Assembly: GCA_021613535.1 (NCBI GenBank)
Contig: CP075492.1
Coordinates: forward strand, 5,828,001-5,892,000
Length of the DNA stretch: 64,000 nt
From: Adineta vaga
Lineage: Eukaryota; Rotifera
Direction of reading: 5' to 3'
The position numbers and the translations under genes were made by a program. Shown in pieces: positions 25,734 to 43,558 of the stretch (position 1 is its first letter; every line of letters starts with the position of its first letter). The notes under the pieces were generated by a model, which saw only the letters and a list, made by a program, of their open reading frames with translations, made no database searches and was not told the DNA's origin.

Positions 25734-27515
25734 ATGTTTCCACGTCGAATAATCAGATATGCTGTATCTTCACAAACGAAAATATTAATGAACGATCAAC
25801 AACAAGTATATCCTGTTGAAATACTTTTCGAAGAACAAGTGATATTGAGTGATGGATATGCAAAACCTTATCCTGTATTACTGCAATTAACATCAGAATC
25901 ACTTATTATTCAACCTTCCAATACAATTCCACTATTGCCATTGAATAATCAAAATGATCAAATAGTCACACCACGACAAGTAACTATTCTACGACATCCA
26001 ATCACACGTTCCCTAGGATTTTGGATTAAAGGTGGTTTCGATACTGGTAAATAAGTTCACTAATCTAAAAGAATTGTTTTATCTGAAGTTCTTTTTTCGC
26101 TTTTCAGGCTTTCCAATTCTTATCTCTCGTGTTCTTGATAGTAGTGCTAATTCATTAAACATTGGTGATACGATTTTAAGTATCAATAATGAAGATGTAT
26201 CGAGTTTAAATCATGATCAAGTTATAAATAAACTACGTGATACACCTGGTAATCAAATTACTTTAACGGTTAAATATATGAAAGAAATGGCTACATATTT
26301 ACAATTAAGTACGAAAAAATCTCGACCCACATCAACATCATTAGTTATACATAATAGTTTAACATTACCAAGAAAATATTTAATTCAAGATAAAAAGCAA
26401 GAACAAAAACGTATGTCAGCAGAATATCCACTCGAATATCGAGATGATACTAAACATCAACGATGGTCATTATTGATGCCTGATCAAGTAAAAGTAAGAA
26501 AATTCTATACAAGACATTTTTTATTTCAATAATGAAATAATTATTGTACGTTAATGATTTATGTTTGTAGAAAAATGGTAATTTTGAATTTGGTCATGTA
26601 AATACACAAAAATATTCGCTTCTCTATGCCTATGTTACTCAATATTTAAATGGTACCGATAAACTACGTACTAATTCTTTTCAAATACATACTCTCAATG
26701 GTTTTCGAACGGGTATCATCATAACCAATACTTCTCTTCAACAAAATATGTGGATATCTCGTATAAATATGGTTATACGTAATTTAACTACACGTATTCT
26801 ATCTGAATTGAATCAAACATTATTATCTAATGAACAGATCTTCTATACAACATGGGTTCATGAACGAGATATTAATCCTCATGAAAATCTCCTTCCACAA
26901 TGGAAAGCAATATTTATTGTATTCAAAGGTAGTGATTTGTATATCTTTGATGGGAATAGATCTCCACCATTACGTCTTTATGATTTCATCTGTTGTACAC
27001 GTATTTATCCTCTCATTGAAGTTTTCATTGAAACCGTTTCATTAAAAGATTGTCTTGATAATCGTCGATATTGTTTTACATTAACATTATTGAATGATGC
27101 GAAAATTGAATGTCGATATTTAAATTTTGAACGTAAAGTAGAATATGATGATTTCATCTTAAATTATCAACGATCACTTTATATATCTATTTATTCTATT
27201 CGAAATCGAACATTTGGTTGTCTATTTCAAGGACAAATCTGTCGATTGATCGTCGATATTCAGAAAGGATTTGAATTGTATAATAATCAAACGAATAATC
27301 TTTTATGGGCCTATTCATTTGAACAACTTCATTCAAGTTCAGATAATGGTCGAGATGAAATCTATTTTCAATTTAATTATTATTCAACATTCGATAACAA
27401 TGAAAATACAACACATATCGATATACAATGTCAACATTTAAAACAACTCATTCATGTAATTAATGCTTTTTTAACTGTGAAATTTCTCGGTCAAAAAGAA
27501 GATACGATTACCTAA
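25734..27515 (+). CDS. syntrophin, gamma-type
   Basis: Three exons (25734-26046, 26108-26493, 26571-27515) give 547 residues, close to gamma-syntrophins. A split PH1 region surrounds a PDZ domain at about residues 80-165. There QVTILRHPITRSLGFWIKGG carries a GFWI carboxylate-binding loop, followed by VLDSSANSLNIGDTILSINN and the helix DQVINKLRD. After PDZ, VKYMKEMATYL is the typical gamma-syntrophin continuation. The C-terminal part holds a second PH-like domain (WKAIFIVFKGSDLYIFD) and the syntrophin-unique end. Syntrophins link dystrophin complexes to channels and signalling proteins under the membrane. The stop lies only 63 bp from the end of the truncated meckelin gene on the other strand. 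Confidence 0.85.
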
Positions 27516-27578
27516 ATAAGACAATAATATTTATTGAATTTCATTTATACAGTTTAGAACTATATGGTGTAGAGGATT

Positions 27579-29462
<1,884 letters not shown>

Positions 29463-30253
29463 GAATTTTTTTTGTCTATATTCTGAAAGAAAATGACAGA
29501 TTGTTTTAAAAGGAAAAGAACGTGCAAAAGAGAAGGAAAAGAGAGAAATCTATCTACGTACTTGACAAGAGAAGTACTAAATACACATAATCGATAAGAA
29601 TTTTAACTGACAAACATTCTTTTCTTCACTTTCTCTCTTTCTTTCTATGCAATCAACTTCATGATAGTAGTGATAGCAACTAGCGACTACTACAATGTCT
29701 AATAACGATTATAAAGTAATAAATTAAGAAGTATGTCAGTGTTTAGGCATATGACGGATACGAATGAACGAGCGGAAGAAAACGAGGAAGTAAAACATAT
29801 GTTAAATATTTTATCATCATACAATTAACGATGCATGTATAGAAATAGTATTAACAGAGAAAAGAAATAGAATGAAATTTGATTAGAAAAAGAAAGAAAT
29901 AATCAAAAAAAAACGTTTGCTTTTTTGACATATGAACTAATTACTGATGATCAAATTATTAAGATTCAATACTATTCTTTTCTTTGTAGATTTTTCATTA
30001 GTAATGATCTATAGTTTCCTTGTTACTTAGTAACAGCATGGCAGAATGCTTTTTTTTCCTAAACGGCACATTAACATTGAATGATCTTTCAATTATCAGA
30101 CATGCAATCTCCTCTACTAATGTGCCCATAAAGTCAATAGTAGGTAACTTTCAAGAAGTTTTATCTTTATGTTTATTATGTCTGCTAATACAAAGAGAAA
30201 AATCTTTTATTTAATAGAAGAAAAAAACAAAAAATTCACACTTATTAAAACAT
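29463..30253. other. spacer between the two meckelin copies
   Basis: About 790 bp. No sequence like the missing meckelin ectodomain exons was recognised here. A short plus-strand frame (30038-30143) ends at a donor-like GTAACT but has no partner exon. The region must supply the promoter of the truncated copy if it is expressed. Confidence 0.45.
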
Positions 30254-34583
<4,330 letters not shown>

Positions 34584-34812
34584 TCTTTTTAGTTCCTTAA
34601 AAAGAAGAAAAGGAATGAATGAATGAATGAATGAATAAGTAATCATATGAATTTAATCTTTCTTTCGCGTTGCTAAGAAATAACCATTAGAAATACTAGA
34701 GAACAAATCTGATTGGTTGAGACATTTCTCTAATCAAGTAATAGTTGTAGTTAGTTCATTCATTCATTCATTATATATATCATTTCATTTCATCTCTTCT
34801 AGTCGAAAATTA
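34584..34812. promoter_or_regulatory. short bidirectional promoter region, meckelin (-) / Drp1 (+)
   Basis: Only 229 bp separate the two divergent ATGs. A GAAT tract (34613-34636) and its reverse complement, a TTCA tract (34755-34772), sit near opposite ends and could form an imperfect inverted repeat. A TATATATAT run follows at 34772-34780. No defined transcription-factor site is claimed. Confidence 0.5.
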
Positions 34813-37740
34813 ATGGACGCTCTTATTCCAATCCTAAATAAACTTCAAGATGTATTCAATACAGTCGGTGCCGAAACAATTCAATTACCACAAATTGTGG
34901 TCGTTGGTTCACAAGTTTGTTATCTCAATCGATTTTTTCATACATTTCATCATCATTTGGACTTTCTAGAGTGCTGGTAAAAGTTCCGTCATAGAAAATA
35001 TTGTTGGACGAGATTTTCTTCCACGTGGTACTGGCATTGTAACACGACGTCCATTAACACTTCAATTGGTTTACACACCAGTCGAAGATAAAGAAATCCA
35101 ATGTCAACATTTAGGAAGTAAGAATACTGTTATCAAACATGTATTCATGAATCAACATCTTTTGTCTAGTCCCAGTGCCGAACGAAAATGAATTTGCATT
35201 CTTTACACATAGTAAAGATAAAGTTTATACAGATTTTAATGAAATTCGACATGAAATTGAAGCTGAAACTGATCGACTTGGTGGAAAAAAGGTTTGTTTT
35301 CTATTAGAAACTATTTTTATCAGTCATACTTTTTCTTTGTAGAATATTTCAAAAGAACCAATTACATTGAAAATTTATTCACCAAGAGTCGTCACCCTTA
35401 CATTGATTGATTTACCAGGTCTTACAAAGGTAGTGGAATGATTATTTTAAATTTTATTTTTCTATCGAATAGTTTTAGATACCCGTGGAAGATCAGCCAG
35501 CAGATATTGAACAACAAGTTCGAAATCTTATTACATATTATATTTCAAATCCAAATGCAATTATTCTTGCTATTACACCTGCAAATATTGATTTTTCAAC
35601 ATCAGAAGCAGTGAAATTTGCGAAAGAAGTCGATCCAGAAGGTATACACTTACTATATATTTATATACGACTGTTGTCATATCGAATTTCTTATTTCTAG
35701 GACGTCGAACATTAGCTGTATTAACAAAACTTGATCTAATGGATCGTGGAACTGATGCATATGATGTTCTATGTGGACGAGTTATTCCAGTTAAATTAGG
35801 TATCATTGGTGTGATCAATCGTAGTCAAGAAGATATTCATAAGAAAAAAGTTTGTTTCATATTTGATCAATGATTAATAGATTTCTATGTTTTAGCCAAT
35901 TGATGAAGCACTTCGTTATGAAACTGCATTTCTTCAAAAGAGTTATCCATCAATTGCTAATCGTAATGGTACACCATTTCTTGCGAAGACGTTAAATCGA
36001 GTATATTTTCGAAATTATACTATTGAAATTCAAGAACTATTCTCTACATTGATAGTTACTTATGCATCATATTCGTGATTGTTTACCATCATTAAAAGCT
36101 CGAATTAATCAAACGGTATCTCATTATCAAACATTGGTGAATTCATTTGGTGAACCAATTGAAGATAAAGTAATATATTTCGCTTTATAAACGAAACCAA
36201 AAGTACAATTTTTATTCTAGGGACGACTTTTATTACAAATTATTACAAAATTTGCTTCGAATTATTGTGCTACTATTGAAGGCACGGCAAAAAATATTGA
36301 AGTATCAGAATTGTTCGTGTTTCTAATTTGTTTATAGGCAAGAATTAACCTGTTTCTTTTGTTCAATATTCTTTAGATGTGGTGGTGCAAGAATTTGTTA
36401 TATCTTTCATGAAACATTTGCACGTGCTCTAGAATCAATCAATCCAATGGATAATTTAACTACATTCGATATATTGACAGCAATACGAAATGCAAATGTA
36501 TGAATTCATAATCGTCTTTACAAACATGAATTCGATTTTTTGTCTTTTATTTTATTTAGGGTTCGAGACCAGCTCTATTTGTTCCTGAAATATCTTTTGA
36601 ATTACTTGTCAAACGTCAAATTAAACGTCTCGAAGATCCAGGTTTACGTTGTGTTGAATTAGTCCATGAAGAATTACAAAGAATTATTCAACATTGTGGT
36701 GCTCAAGTAAAATTTCAATTTGAATATGAAAATATGTTATGAAATCTTGATTTGATCTTTTCTAGCAAGAATTCATACGTTTTCCACGTTTACATGAAAA
36801 AATTGTTGATGTTGTCACACAATTATTACGACGTCGATTACCTGAAACAAATCGTATGGTAGAAAATCTTGTTGGTATTGAATTAGCTTATGTCAATACT
36901 AAACATCCAGATTTTCATGAAGCTGGACTTATTCATAGAGCTTTAACTGAAGGAGATTCAATGATGAATGCACCAAAACATGACAATAGAGTTAGCATTA
37001 ATTAACATAAAGAAAGTCAATCGTAGTAGGGAGTTTTTTTTGTTTAGATGACTGATGAAGCGGTGTCAGGAAGATCAAATCAGATATTAACTCAACGTAA
37101 TGGACCATTAACGAATGGTATGCAATCATCGACACACACAGCAAATACGTCTCCAATCATGGCACCACTCGGTGATGGAGTACGTAAAACTCTTTTTCAG
37201 ATCTTTGAGATTGAATGTATGCAGTATGCAATGAGTTTATTCTCCTAATGGATCTAAAACTAATGCAAATTCTTCATATCTTTCTTTTAGACAATGATCA
37301 ATAGTCGAAAACTTTCACAACGTGAACAACGTGATTGTGAAGTGATCGGTAACAAATTCTGTTTTTTCATCAGTTTATCTCAAGACTAATTTTCTTTTGA
37401 TATCATTTTAGAAAGATTAATTCGTTCATACTTTTTCATTGTTCGAAAAAATATTCAAGATAGTGTACCTAAAGCTATCATGCACTTTCTTGTTAATTTT
37501 ATCAAAGATCAACTTCAAAGTGAACTGGTCGCATTATTATATAAAACATCAACAAATGAACATGAAGATTTACTCAATGAATCTAGTCATATTGCACAAC
37601 GACGTAAAGACGCACACGAAATGCTCGAAGTAATTTTCAAAATTTCAATTACATTCACATCTCGATTGTTTATTTCATTTTAGGCATTACACAAAGCTAA
37701 TCAAATTATATCCGAAGTGCGAGAAACTCATTTGTGGTGA
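34813..37740 (+). CDS. DNM1L: dynamin-related protein 1 (DRP1/DNM1L type)
   Basis: About fifteen exons encode roughly 690 residues. The GTPase domain has G1 GSQ/SAGKSS split by an intron, the switch [11 protein letters not shown]3 DLPG ([11 protein letters not shown]) and G4 TKLD. The stalk follows with [50 protein letters not shown] and [14 protein letters not shown] short variable B-insert is rich in Ser, Asn and Thr. The GED starts [19 protein letters not shown] and ends in [10 protein letters not shown], the conserved Drp1 terminus. There is no PH domain. The enzyme assembles on mitochondria and peroxisomes and divides them by GTP-driven constriction. All motifs are intact. Confidence 0.95.
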
Positions 37741-38345
37741 ATATAGAACAATATACTTTTTTTTTCGATATTTCACAAAATCCTTCAGTAGATATTTATT
37801 CTGTGTGTGCACCAGTCTTCTTTTTTTTTCGTTTAAACTCCAACTAAATCTGTATTTTTTTATATTTCAAACTAAAGAATAAACCAGAACAGAATATATT
37901 TATTATCGTAACATTATACATATTAGAAATTTTAAATCTTCATAGATTGTATTTCGACCATGTTAGAACAGTAACAATACAAATTGAATGACACATATTC
38001 AATTTCGATACTTTCATTTCGTTTTTCACTATACTATGTGATGATTATACGAGCAACTATCTGATGATATAATAGTTACACGTGCAAATGAAATGGATTT
38101 TTAAAAAGCTATTCGAATAAGACGAAGTTTTCATGATAAAATCAGTATTAAAAATCTAAAAATAACCTTGTTTTTTTGTCCTTTAAAGATATTTTTAATG
38201 AATAATATGTAATTATCTTAATTTTACACTGTATAACTCTGTAAATATATTAATCAGATTAAATAAAAATATTTTTTGTGCGTATTGATAAAAAAATCCG
38301 TGTGTTTTGTACTTTTTTCATTGATGAATCATATGAGGAAAAACT

Positions 38346-38362
38346 CATGTTATTGCAACATC
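38346..38362. repeat. short direct repeat A, copy 1
   Basis: CATGTTATTGCAACATC; the second copy is at 39219-39235. The word itself contains the inverted pair ATGTT / AACAT. Confidence 0.7.
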
Positions 38363-38487
38363 GCATTTCATTCTCAATACATATCATAGTTGACACAGAA
38401 AAGTAGTGTGGCATTACAAATGCTTCACAAATGAATACCACATATATCATCGGTATTTTAAGCAAAAATCCAACTAAATAAATAGGG

Positions 38488-38507
38488 TATGCTGAAAGGC
38501 CATATCC
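38488..38507. repeat. short direct repeat B, copy 1
   Basis: TATGCTGAAAGGCCATATCC, identical to 38764-38783. Both are followed by CACTCA, with one extra G in copy 2. The pair flanks 256 bp. Confidence 0.8.
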
Positions 38508-38763
38508 ACTCAAAAAGGGGTAATTCCCATGCATTACAACTTTTTGTTACATATGTATAAATGTAAATTTGATGCCATATATATTAATCTTAAAATGCTA
38601 TCGAAACAGAACTCAAATTCTTACGCATCTCGCACAGAATTTGCAAACAACATCTTGCACAACATCGTTCGTTTTAGCTTAAAAGCACCTTTTTTAACCT
38701 TTATTATCGGTGGTCCGAAAATGAGATTCGTACACAAAAACCCTTGACGATCATCTTGATTGT

Positions 38764-38783
38764 TATGCTGAAAGGCCATATCC
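38764..38783. repeat. short direct repeat B, copy 2
   Basis: Perfect 20-base match to 38488-38507 in the same orientation. Confidence 0.8.
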
Positions 38784-39218
38784 GCACTCACGATCTCATT
38801 GAAATATGACTACCACCACGAAAGTTTTTATCATTTTTAACGGAACAGAATGGCTTATTTTGACACTATCTTGCAGAAATAATACTTATTTTGGTATGAA
38901 TCATCTTTTTCCTTGTCATGTGCATTCATATACCGAACAGTAAGCCAAATACTAAAATGATGTCATTCAGTTGTCTATAAATAGAGAATAGATACGAAGA
39001 CTATCTAAATAACAAAGGCGTTTTCGGTTCAGTCAATGATTAGATAAATGAATACACATCATCTTTAAATACAACCATTTCGAATCAATGAATATGAACA
39101 ATTTTATATACTCCATGTTATAATTTGTTCTATTCTATTCTATAACAAGTCATGTGCATTTGTTTAATTTTTAATAAACTTTCTTTTTCTTCTATTCTAT
39201 GACTCGCAACAACTTCGT

Positions 39219-39235
39219 CATGTTATTGCAACATC
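39219..39235. repeat. short direct repeat A, copy 2
   Basis: Seventeen identical bases with 38346-38362; the match continues with one mismatch through CATT. Confidence 0.7.
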
Positions 39236-39762
39236 TCATTGTTCTTTAAATTTAAATAGATTCTTTTAAAACAGTAGTTTACGTGGTTGAGGATTTGGTT
39301 CATGTTTCAAGAAACTTGAATCTATTAAGCAGCTGCTGGAGGGTCTTAATATCCGCTTTAATATTTCAACTCATTACTGAAAAAGTAAATTCATACTTAA
39401 GCAAAAATAAATTAGAAAACGAAACGGTTTCAAATCCTTGACTGCAATCTTTTTCTTTTGTCTTCGAACAAAATCACATTGAACTCGATCAAAGATAGAT
39501 GTTGGTGACGTATTTCCAGCATTGCTGTCTCTCTCTCTTCTGTCTACTCACCTAACTAACCTTGAAGTATTTCTGAGTAAATATTGATTGATAGGATTAA
39601 ACTGCACATGTGATCACTGATGCATATCCTATCGTACATACGATATCCCATGCGTATCTATTTTCGCAATATAAAAAGACACCCATATCAATCAATCTTC
39701 ATACTTATTTTGATTATACATTCGAAAAAACGAATATTAAACGATAAAAGTAAATTGAAGAT

Positions 39763-42063
39763 ATGGATAAAAAGAAAGATTCAGCATCAGCAGACAAAAC
39801 CAAGACAACTACAACAACCAAAACAACGAAGCATGAGGAGAAAAAAGATGAAAATTTTCTTGCCAGAGCTGCACATTCTATTCGAGACAAAGTACATGAT
39901 ATCACTGACGACGTCAAAGAAAAAGCACACCATTTAACGCATAATGACGATTCCAAGAAAGACAAAGATCATAAGAAATCAGATACAAAATTAAAAGCAT
40001 CATCGACCATACCCAAGGATAAAGACAGTTCCGATGATGAGAAAAACAAAGATCCAATCAAACCACCTGGTGCTTCAGACAGTATGATTTTGATAGTGAA
40101 ACTGAACAACGATCATTTCATATTGATCTTATTTTTAGAACCACCATCGAGCAATAAAGAAGGTGATGCTGCTGCTGCTTCATCGAGTAAGATATCTCTT
40201 GAGTTATGATTGATCAATGAATAATAACATTTTCTAGAACCTGCTCCAAGTAAATCAGCAGGTTTACCATCGGGAGGTGGTGACAATGCAAGTTCTTCTG
40301 GTGCTCCACCATCTTCAAGTATGTCGTGATTATTATTTAATATACATATAGCTGTAGAAACTTTCTCTTAGAACCACCTGGTAACGATCCAACCAGTAAA
40401 GCTACAGAGCCACCATCTGGTAGTGATTCAAAACCTCCTGGAGAGAAAAAAGGTGATGGTGCAACTGGACCTTCTGGTATGCAATTTAAAATAAAGATAA
40501 TTCCTATATGAAATTTCTTTGTATAGATGCGCATGATAATGATTCAGCTAGTAAAGTTTCTGGTGTACCTGCTGGTGATAAAAAACCGTCGGGTGGCGAT
40601 AATGATACGTTGAAACCACTATCAAATAAAAAATCATCGGAATCCAATCCAAATGATCAAGTTCACATTTCATTCGATGGTCTGTTATATATACAATCGA
40701 TGTTCATTGATTCATTTCTTTCCTCTTGTCATTTTATTCTATTGTAGGTATTGTAACAGTAGATGATTTGCTCGAACGTATAGATCAAGCTATCGAAAGT
40801 GCAAAGATAATCGTCGATGATGGTAAGAAGAAAATTGAAGGAGAGAAGCCTCCTTCTGCTTCTGCTGGCGAAAAGAAACCTGCGGAGGATGAACCAGTTC
40901 GTATCACATTTGGTGATGTTCATAATATGGAAGATCTTCTTGCTGCAGTTAATAATCAACCAGGGAATCGAAAAGTTGTTCTCGAAGGTGCCCCTGGAGA
41001 ATCAAATCATGTTTCGATTAAAAAAGATAGCAGCTCATCGTCTAGTGGCAATCCTGACGATAAAACTGCATCAACTACAGTGAAAAAAACCGAAACTCCA
41101 TCGTCAATAACAAAAGAAGAAAAGACAGAAACACCAACATCATCATCAAAAACAACGGAAAAGAAGGAAGATACACCGTCATCAATATCCAAAACAACTG
41201 AAAAAAAAGAAGAGACACCAACATCATCATCGAAAGTAACGGAGAAAAAAGAAGAGACACCAACATCATCATCAAAAACAACGGAAAAGAAGGAAGATAC
41301 ACCGTCATCAATATCCAAAACAACTGAAAAAAAAGAAGAGACACCAACATCATCATCGAAAGTAACGGAGAAAAAAGAAGAGACACCAACATCATCATCA
41401 AAAACAACGGAAAAGAAGGAAGATACACCGTCATCAATATCCAAAACAACTGAAAAAAAAGAAGAAACACCAACATCATCATCGAAAACAACAGAAAAGA
41501 AGGAAGAAACACCATCATCGGTATCGAAAACAACTGAGAAAAAAGAAGAGACACCAACATCCAAAACAACTGAAAAGAAGGAAGAAACACCAATATCATC
41601 CTCGACAACGAAAAAGGAAGAAACACCATCAGGAGCAACAAAAGTTGAAAAAACAGAAACACCCACAGCGTCAAAAACTACTGTTAAAACAACTGAAACT
41701 TCTCCACAATCAAACGATACATCTTCTCCTGAAAGCGATCAAATCCATGTTAATATTGAAAACGTTCAAAGTGTTGATGAACTTTTAGATCGTATTGATG
41801 CAGCTGTTCAAAAAGTTCCCGTTGTTATTGATATGAAACCACGAGATGATGCAAAGAAAGGTTTGTTTCTATACAGTGAATATACTCATAAATTTATTTT
41901 CTTTCATATAGCTTCATCAGCAATCAAAGAAACTACTGAAACCGAAGTTAAAAGTGAAAATCGTGCTAGTGTTGATATGAAAGATATGTCATCTTCGATG
42001 AAATTTCAGAAACAAGAATCCGGAACTAAACAAGACAACGATGATAAATCGGATACATTCTAG
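39763..42063 (+). CDS. large hydrophilic repeat protein, LEA-like / intrinsically disordered
   Basis: Seven exons (39763-40081, 40139-40186, 40238-40318, 40372-40476, 40527-40679, 40748-41860, 41912-42063) give 656 residues dominated by Lys, Glu, Ser, Thr and Asp. There is no signal peptide or membrane segment. Exon 1 has a Lys/Thr-rich start, then FLARAAHSIRDKVHDITDDV and KEKAHHLTHND, an amphipathic stretch like group 3 LEA helices. All six introns are phase 1. Exons 2-4 each begin with Lys-Pro and look like duplicated mini-exons. Three copies of an unnamed module occur: VTVDDLLERIDQAIESAKII, NMEDLLAAVNNQPGNRKVVL and SVDELLDRIDAAVQKVPVVI. Each follows a strand-like run of type VHISFDG / VRITFGD / IHVNIEN. 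Between modules 2 and 3 lie tandem TTEKKEETPTSSSK repeats. A desiccation or cytoskeletal role is possible, not shown. Confidence 0.75.
41152..41520 (+). repeat. nested coding tandem repeat, 42-bp unit in a 126-bp higher-order unit
   Basis: Copies of the 126-bp unit start at 41152, 41278 and 41404, the last slightly incomplete. Each holds three 14-residue subunits: TTEKKEDTPSSISK, TTEKKEETPTSSSK and VTEKKEETPTSSSK. The first two 126-bp copies look near identical at DNA level, pointing to recent unequal exchange. Degenerate single units flank them. Confidence 0.9.
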
Positions 42064-42351
42064 ATATAATGACTTTTTTTTTACATATTATCTCATTTTT
42101 TTTATTGCCAATCAAATAAAATTCAAGCAAATACGCTCGAGTTTCTTTTATTTCTCATTAAATGTGATTCAACAAGTTTGCTAGCGACATCTTTTCTCTT
42201 CGTTAACGACCATTTTGACTTGATTTAACTACCTACCTACCAAACATATAGTTTAGTTAACACCAATAAATACTATACACATTGCCATATCGTATTTTCT
42301 TTTTGAACCCGAAAATTTCATAGATCAATAGTTTCAGATCAATTAATACTC

Positions 42352-43505
42352 ATGTCGAAACGTTTTTTTGAAGGCGCTCAACATGCCGCTCGTTATGCTG
42401 CTACTCGACCTTCATATCCACCAGTATTAATGAAAAAAATCATTGATTTTCTTTCGAAAAAAGTACACTTTTTTTCTTCGACGTATTCTTATTCTTCGTT
42501 TATCTAATTAGTACAAAGGTGTATATGATTCTGCAGCCGATATTGGTTGTGGTAGTGGTCAGAGTACAGAACTTTTATCACCTTATTTTAAAAAAGTTTA
42601 TGGTAATCATTCTATATTATTAGAAACCTTTCGATTATAAAGCCCTTCTCTTAAGGTTACGATGTGAGTGAAAATCAAATAAAAGAAGCAAAAGCTAAAA
42701 ATAAACTATCAAATATTGAATACAAGTAAGATAAATTTTGAACGTTGCTTCATTATTGATGGTTATCGTTATCATAGGGTCAATTCAACCAATGTAATTC
42801 CACATGAAAAACAATCACTTTGTTTAATTACTGCTGCACAAGTAAATATAATACTCCTTGAATTATCTTATAAGCGTACGTCTTCAGGCAGCACATTGGT
42901 TTGATTTAAAACAATTTTATTCGGAAGTAAATCGAACTTTGAAACCTATGGGTGTTTTAGCAGTTTACGGTTATGGATTACTTGAAGTCGGTGATCAGCA
43001 ATACTTACACCTTAATGATATTATTCAAAAAGTGATTAGAAGAACAATTATGAAGAAAATGAATTAACCTTTTTATCTTAGTTCTACCAAAAAATGCGAC
43101 CTTATTTTCCGCCAGATCGTGTTCATATTGATAACAAATATGCCGATATAATCTTACCATATGAAGAGAAAATTCGGTAAAACGTGAAAAAACTCGAAAG
43201 AAATAAAATGAATTGCTGTATATTTTCAGTGATGAAAGTCTAAAAATTAACTATGAATGGAATCTTGATCGGCTCATTGCTTATGTATCAACATGGTCAG
43301 GATATGTTCATTATATGAAAAAACATCCAGAACGAGATGTTCTTATCGATTTGCATCAAGAGTAAGATGATGACAACGATTATTTTGTTGAATGAAAATT
43401 CTATTATTTAGATTATTTGAAGCCATGAAAACGGAAAATGATAAAGAATTATTAAAAATTGATTTTCCAATTTTTGCTCTACTCGGTCGTAAAATAACGG
43501 AATAA
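42352..43505 (+). CDS. SAM-dependent class I methyltransferase (trans-aconitate methyltransferase-like)
   Basis: About seven exons encode roughly 270 residues. The start MSKRFFEGAQHAARYAATRP and SYPPVLMKKI are typical of the family found in fungi and protists. Motif I, ADIGCGSGQSTELLSPYF, binds the methionine moiety of SAM; the acidic motif II lies around YDVSENQIKEAK. Later AQAAHWFDLKQFYSEVNRTL and VLAVYGYGLL fit motifs post II and III. The C-terminal part (YVSTWSGYVHYMKKHP) is the family-specific cap. The substrate is not predictable; members are annotated after bacterial trans-aconitate methyltransferase. It starts 288 bp after the LEA-like gene on the same strand. Confidence 0.8.
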
Positions 43506-43558
43506 ACTACTTGAAATCTTCTTTTACTTCTAGATAACAGAGAAGAAAAAAACGAAAT

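Larger units (their letters stand above)
37741..39762. other. 2 kb intergenic region with short dispersed repeats
   Basis: No protein-like frame. Contains two pairs of short direct repeats (listed separately), possibly remains of a mobile element. I could not define termini or any transposase or reverse transcriptase similarity. Confidence 0.45.

Noticed and set aside
30020-30214. Plus-strand 64-residue frame between meckelin copies
   Set aside because: Contains a Met-led stretch and a donor-like site but no acceptor or continuing exon; composition is not convincing.
36001-36078. Apparent frameshift or stop in the Drp1 stalk (frame ends after TYASYS)
   Set aside because: Explained by a short intron with a GTATAT donor and a TTGATAG acceptor; the next exon resumes in frame with [11 protein letters not shown].
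41007-41674. Long minus-strand open frames (199 and 219 residues) of repeats such as GVSSFFSVV
   Set aside because: They lie antisense to the tandem repeat of the LEA-like gene and exist only because the repeat length is a multiple of three; no start context or splice logic supports them.
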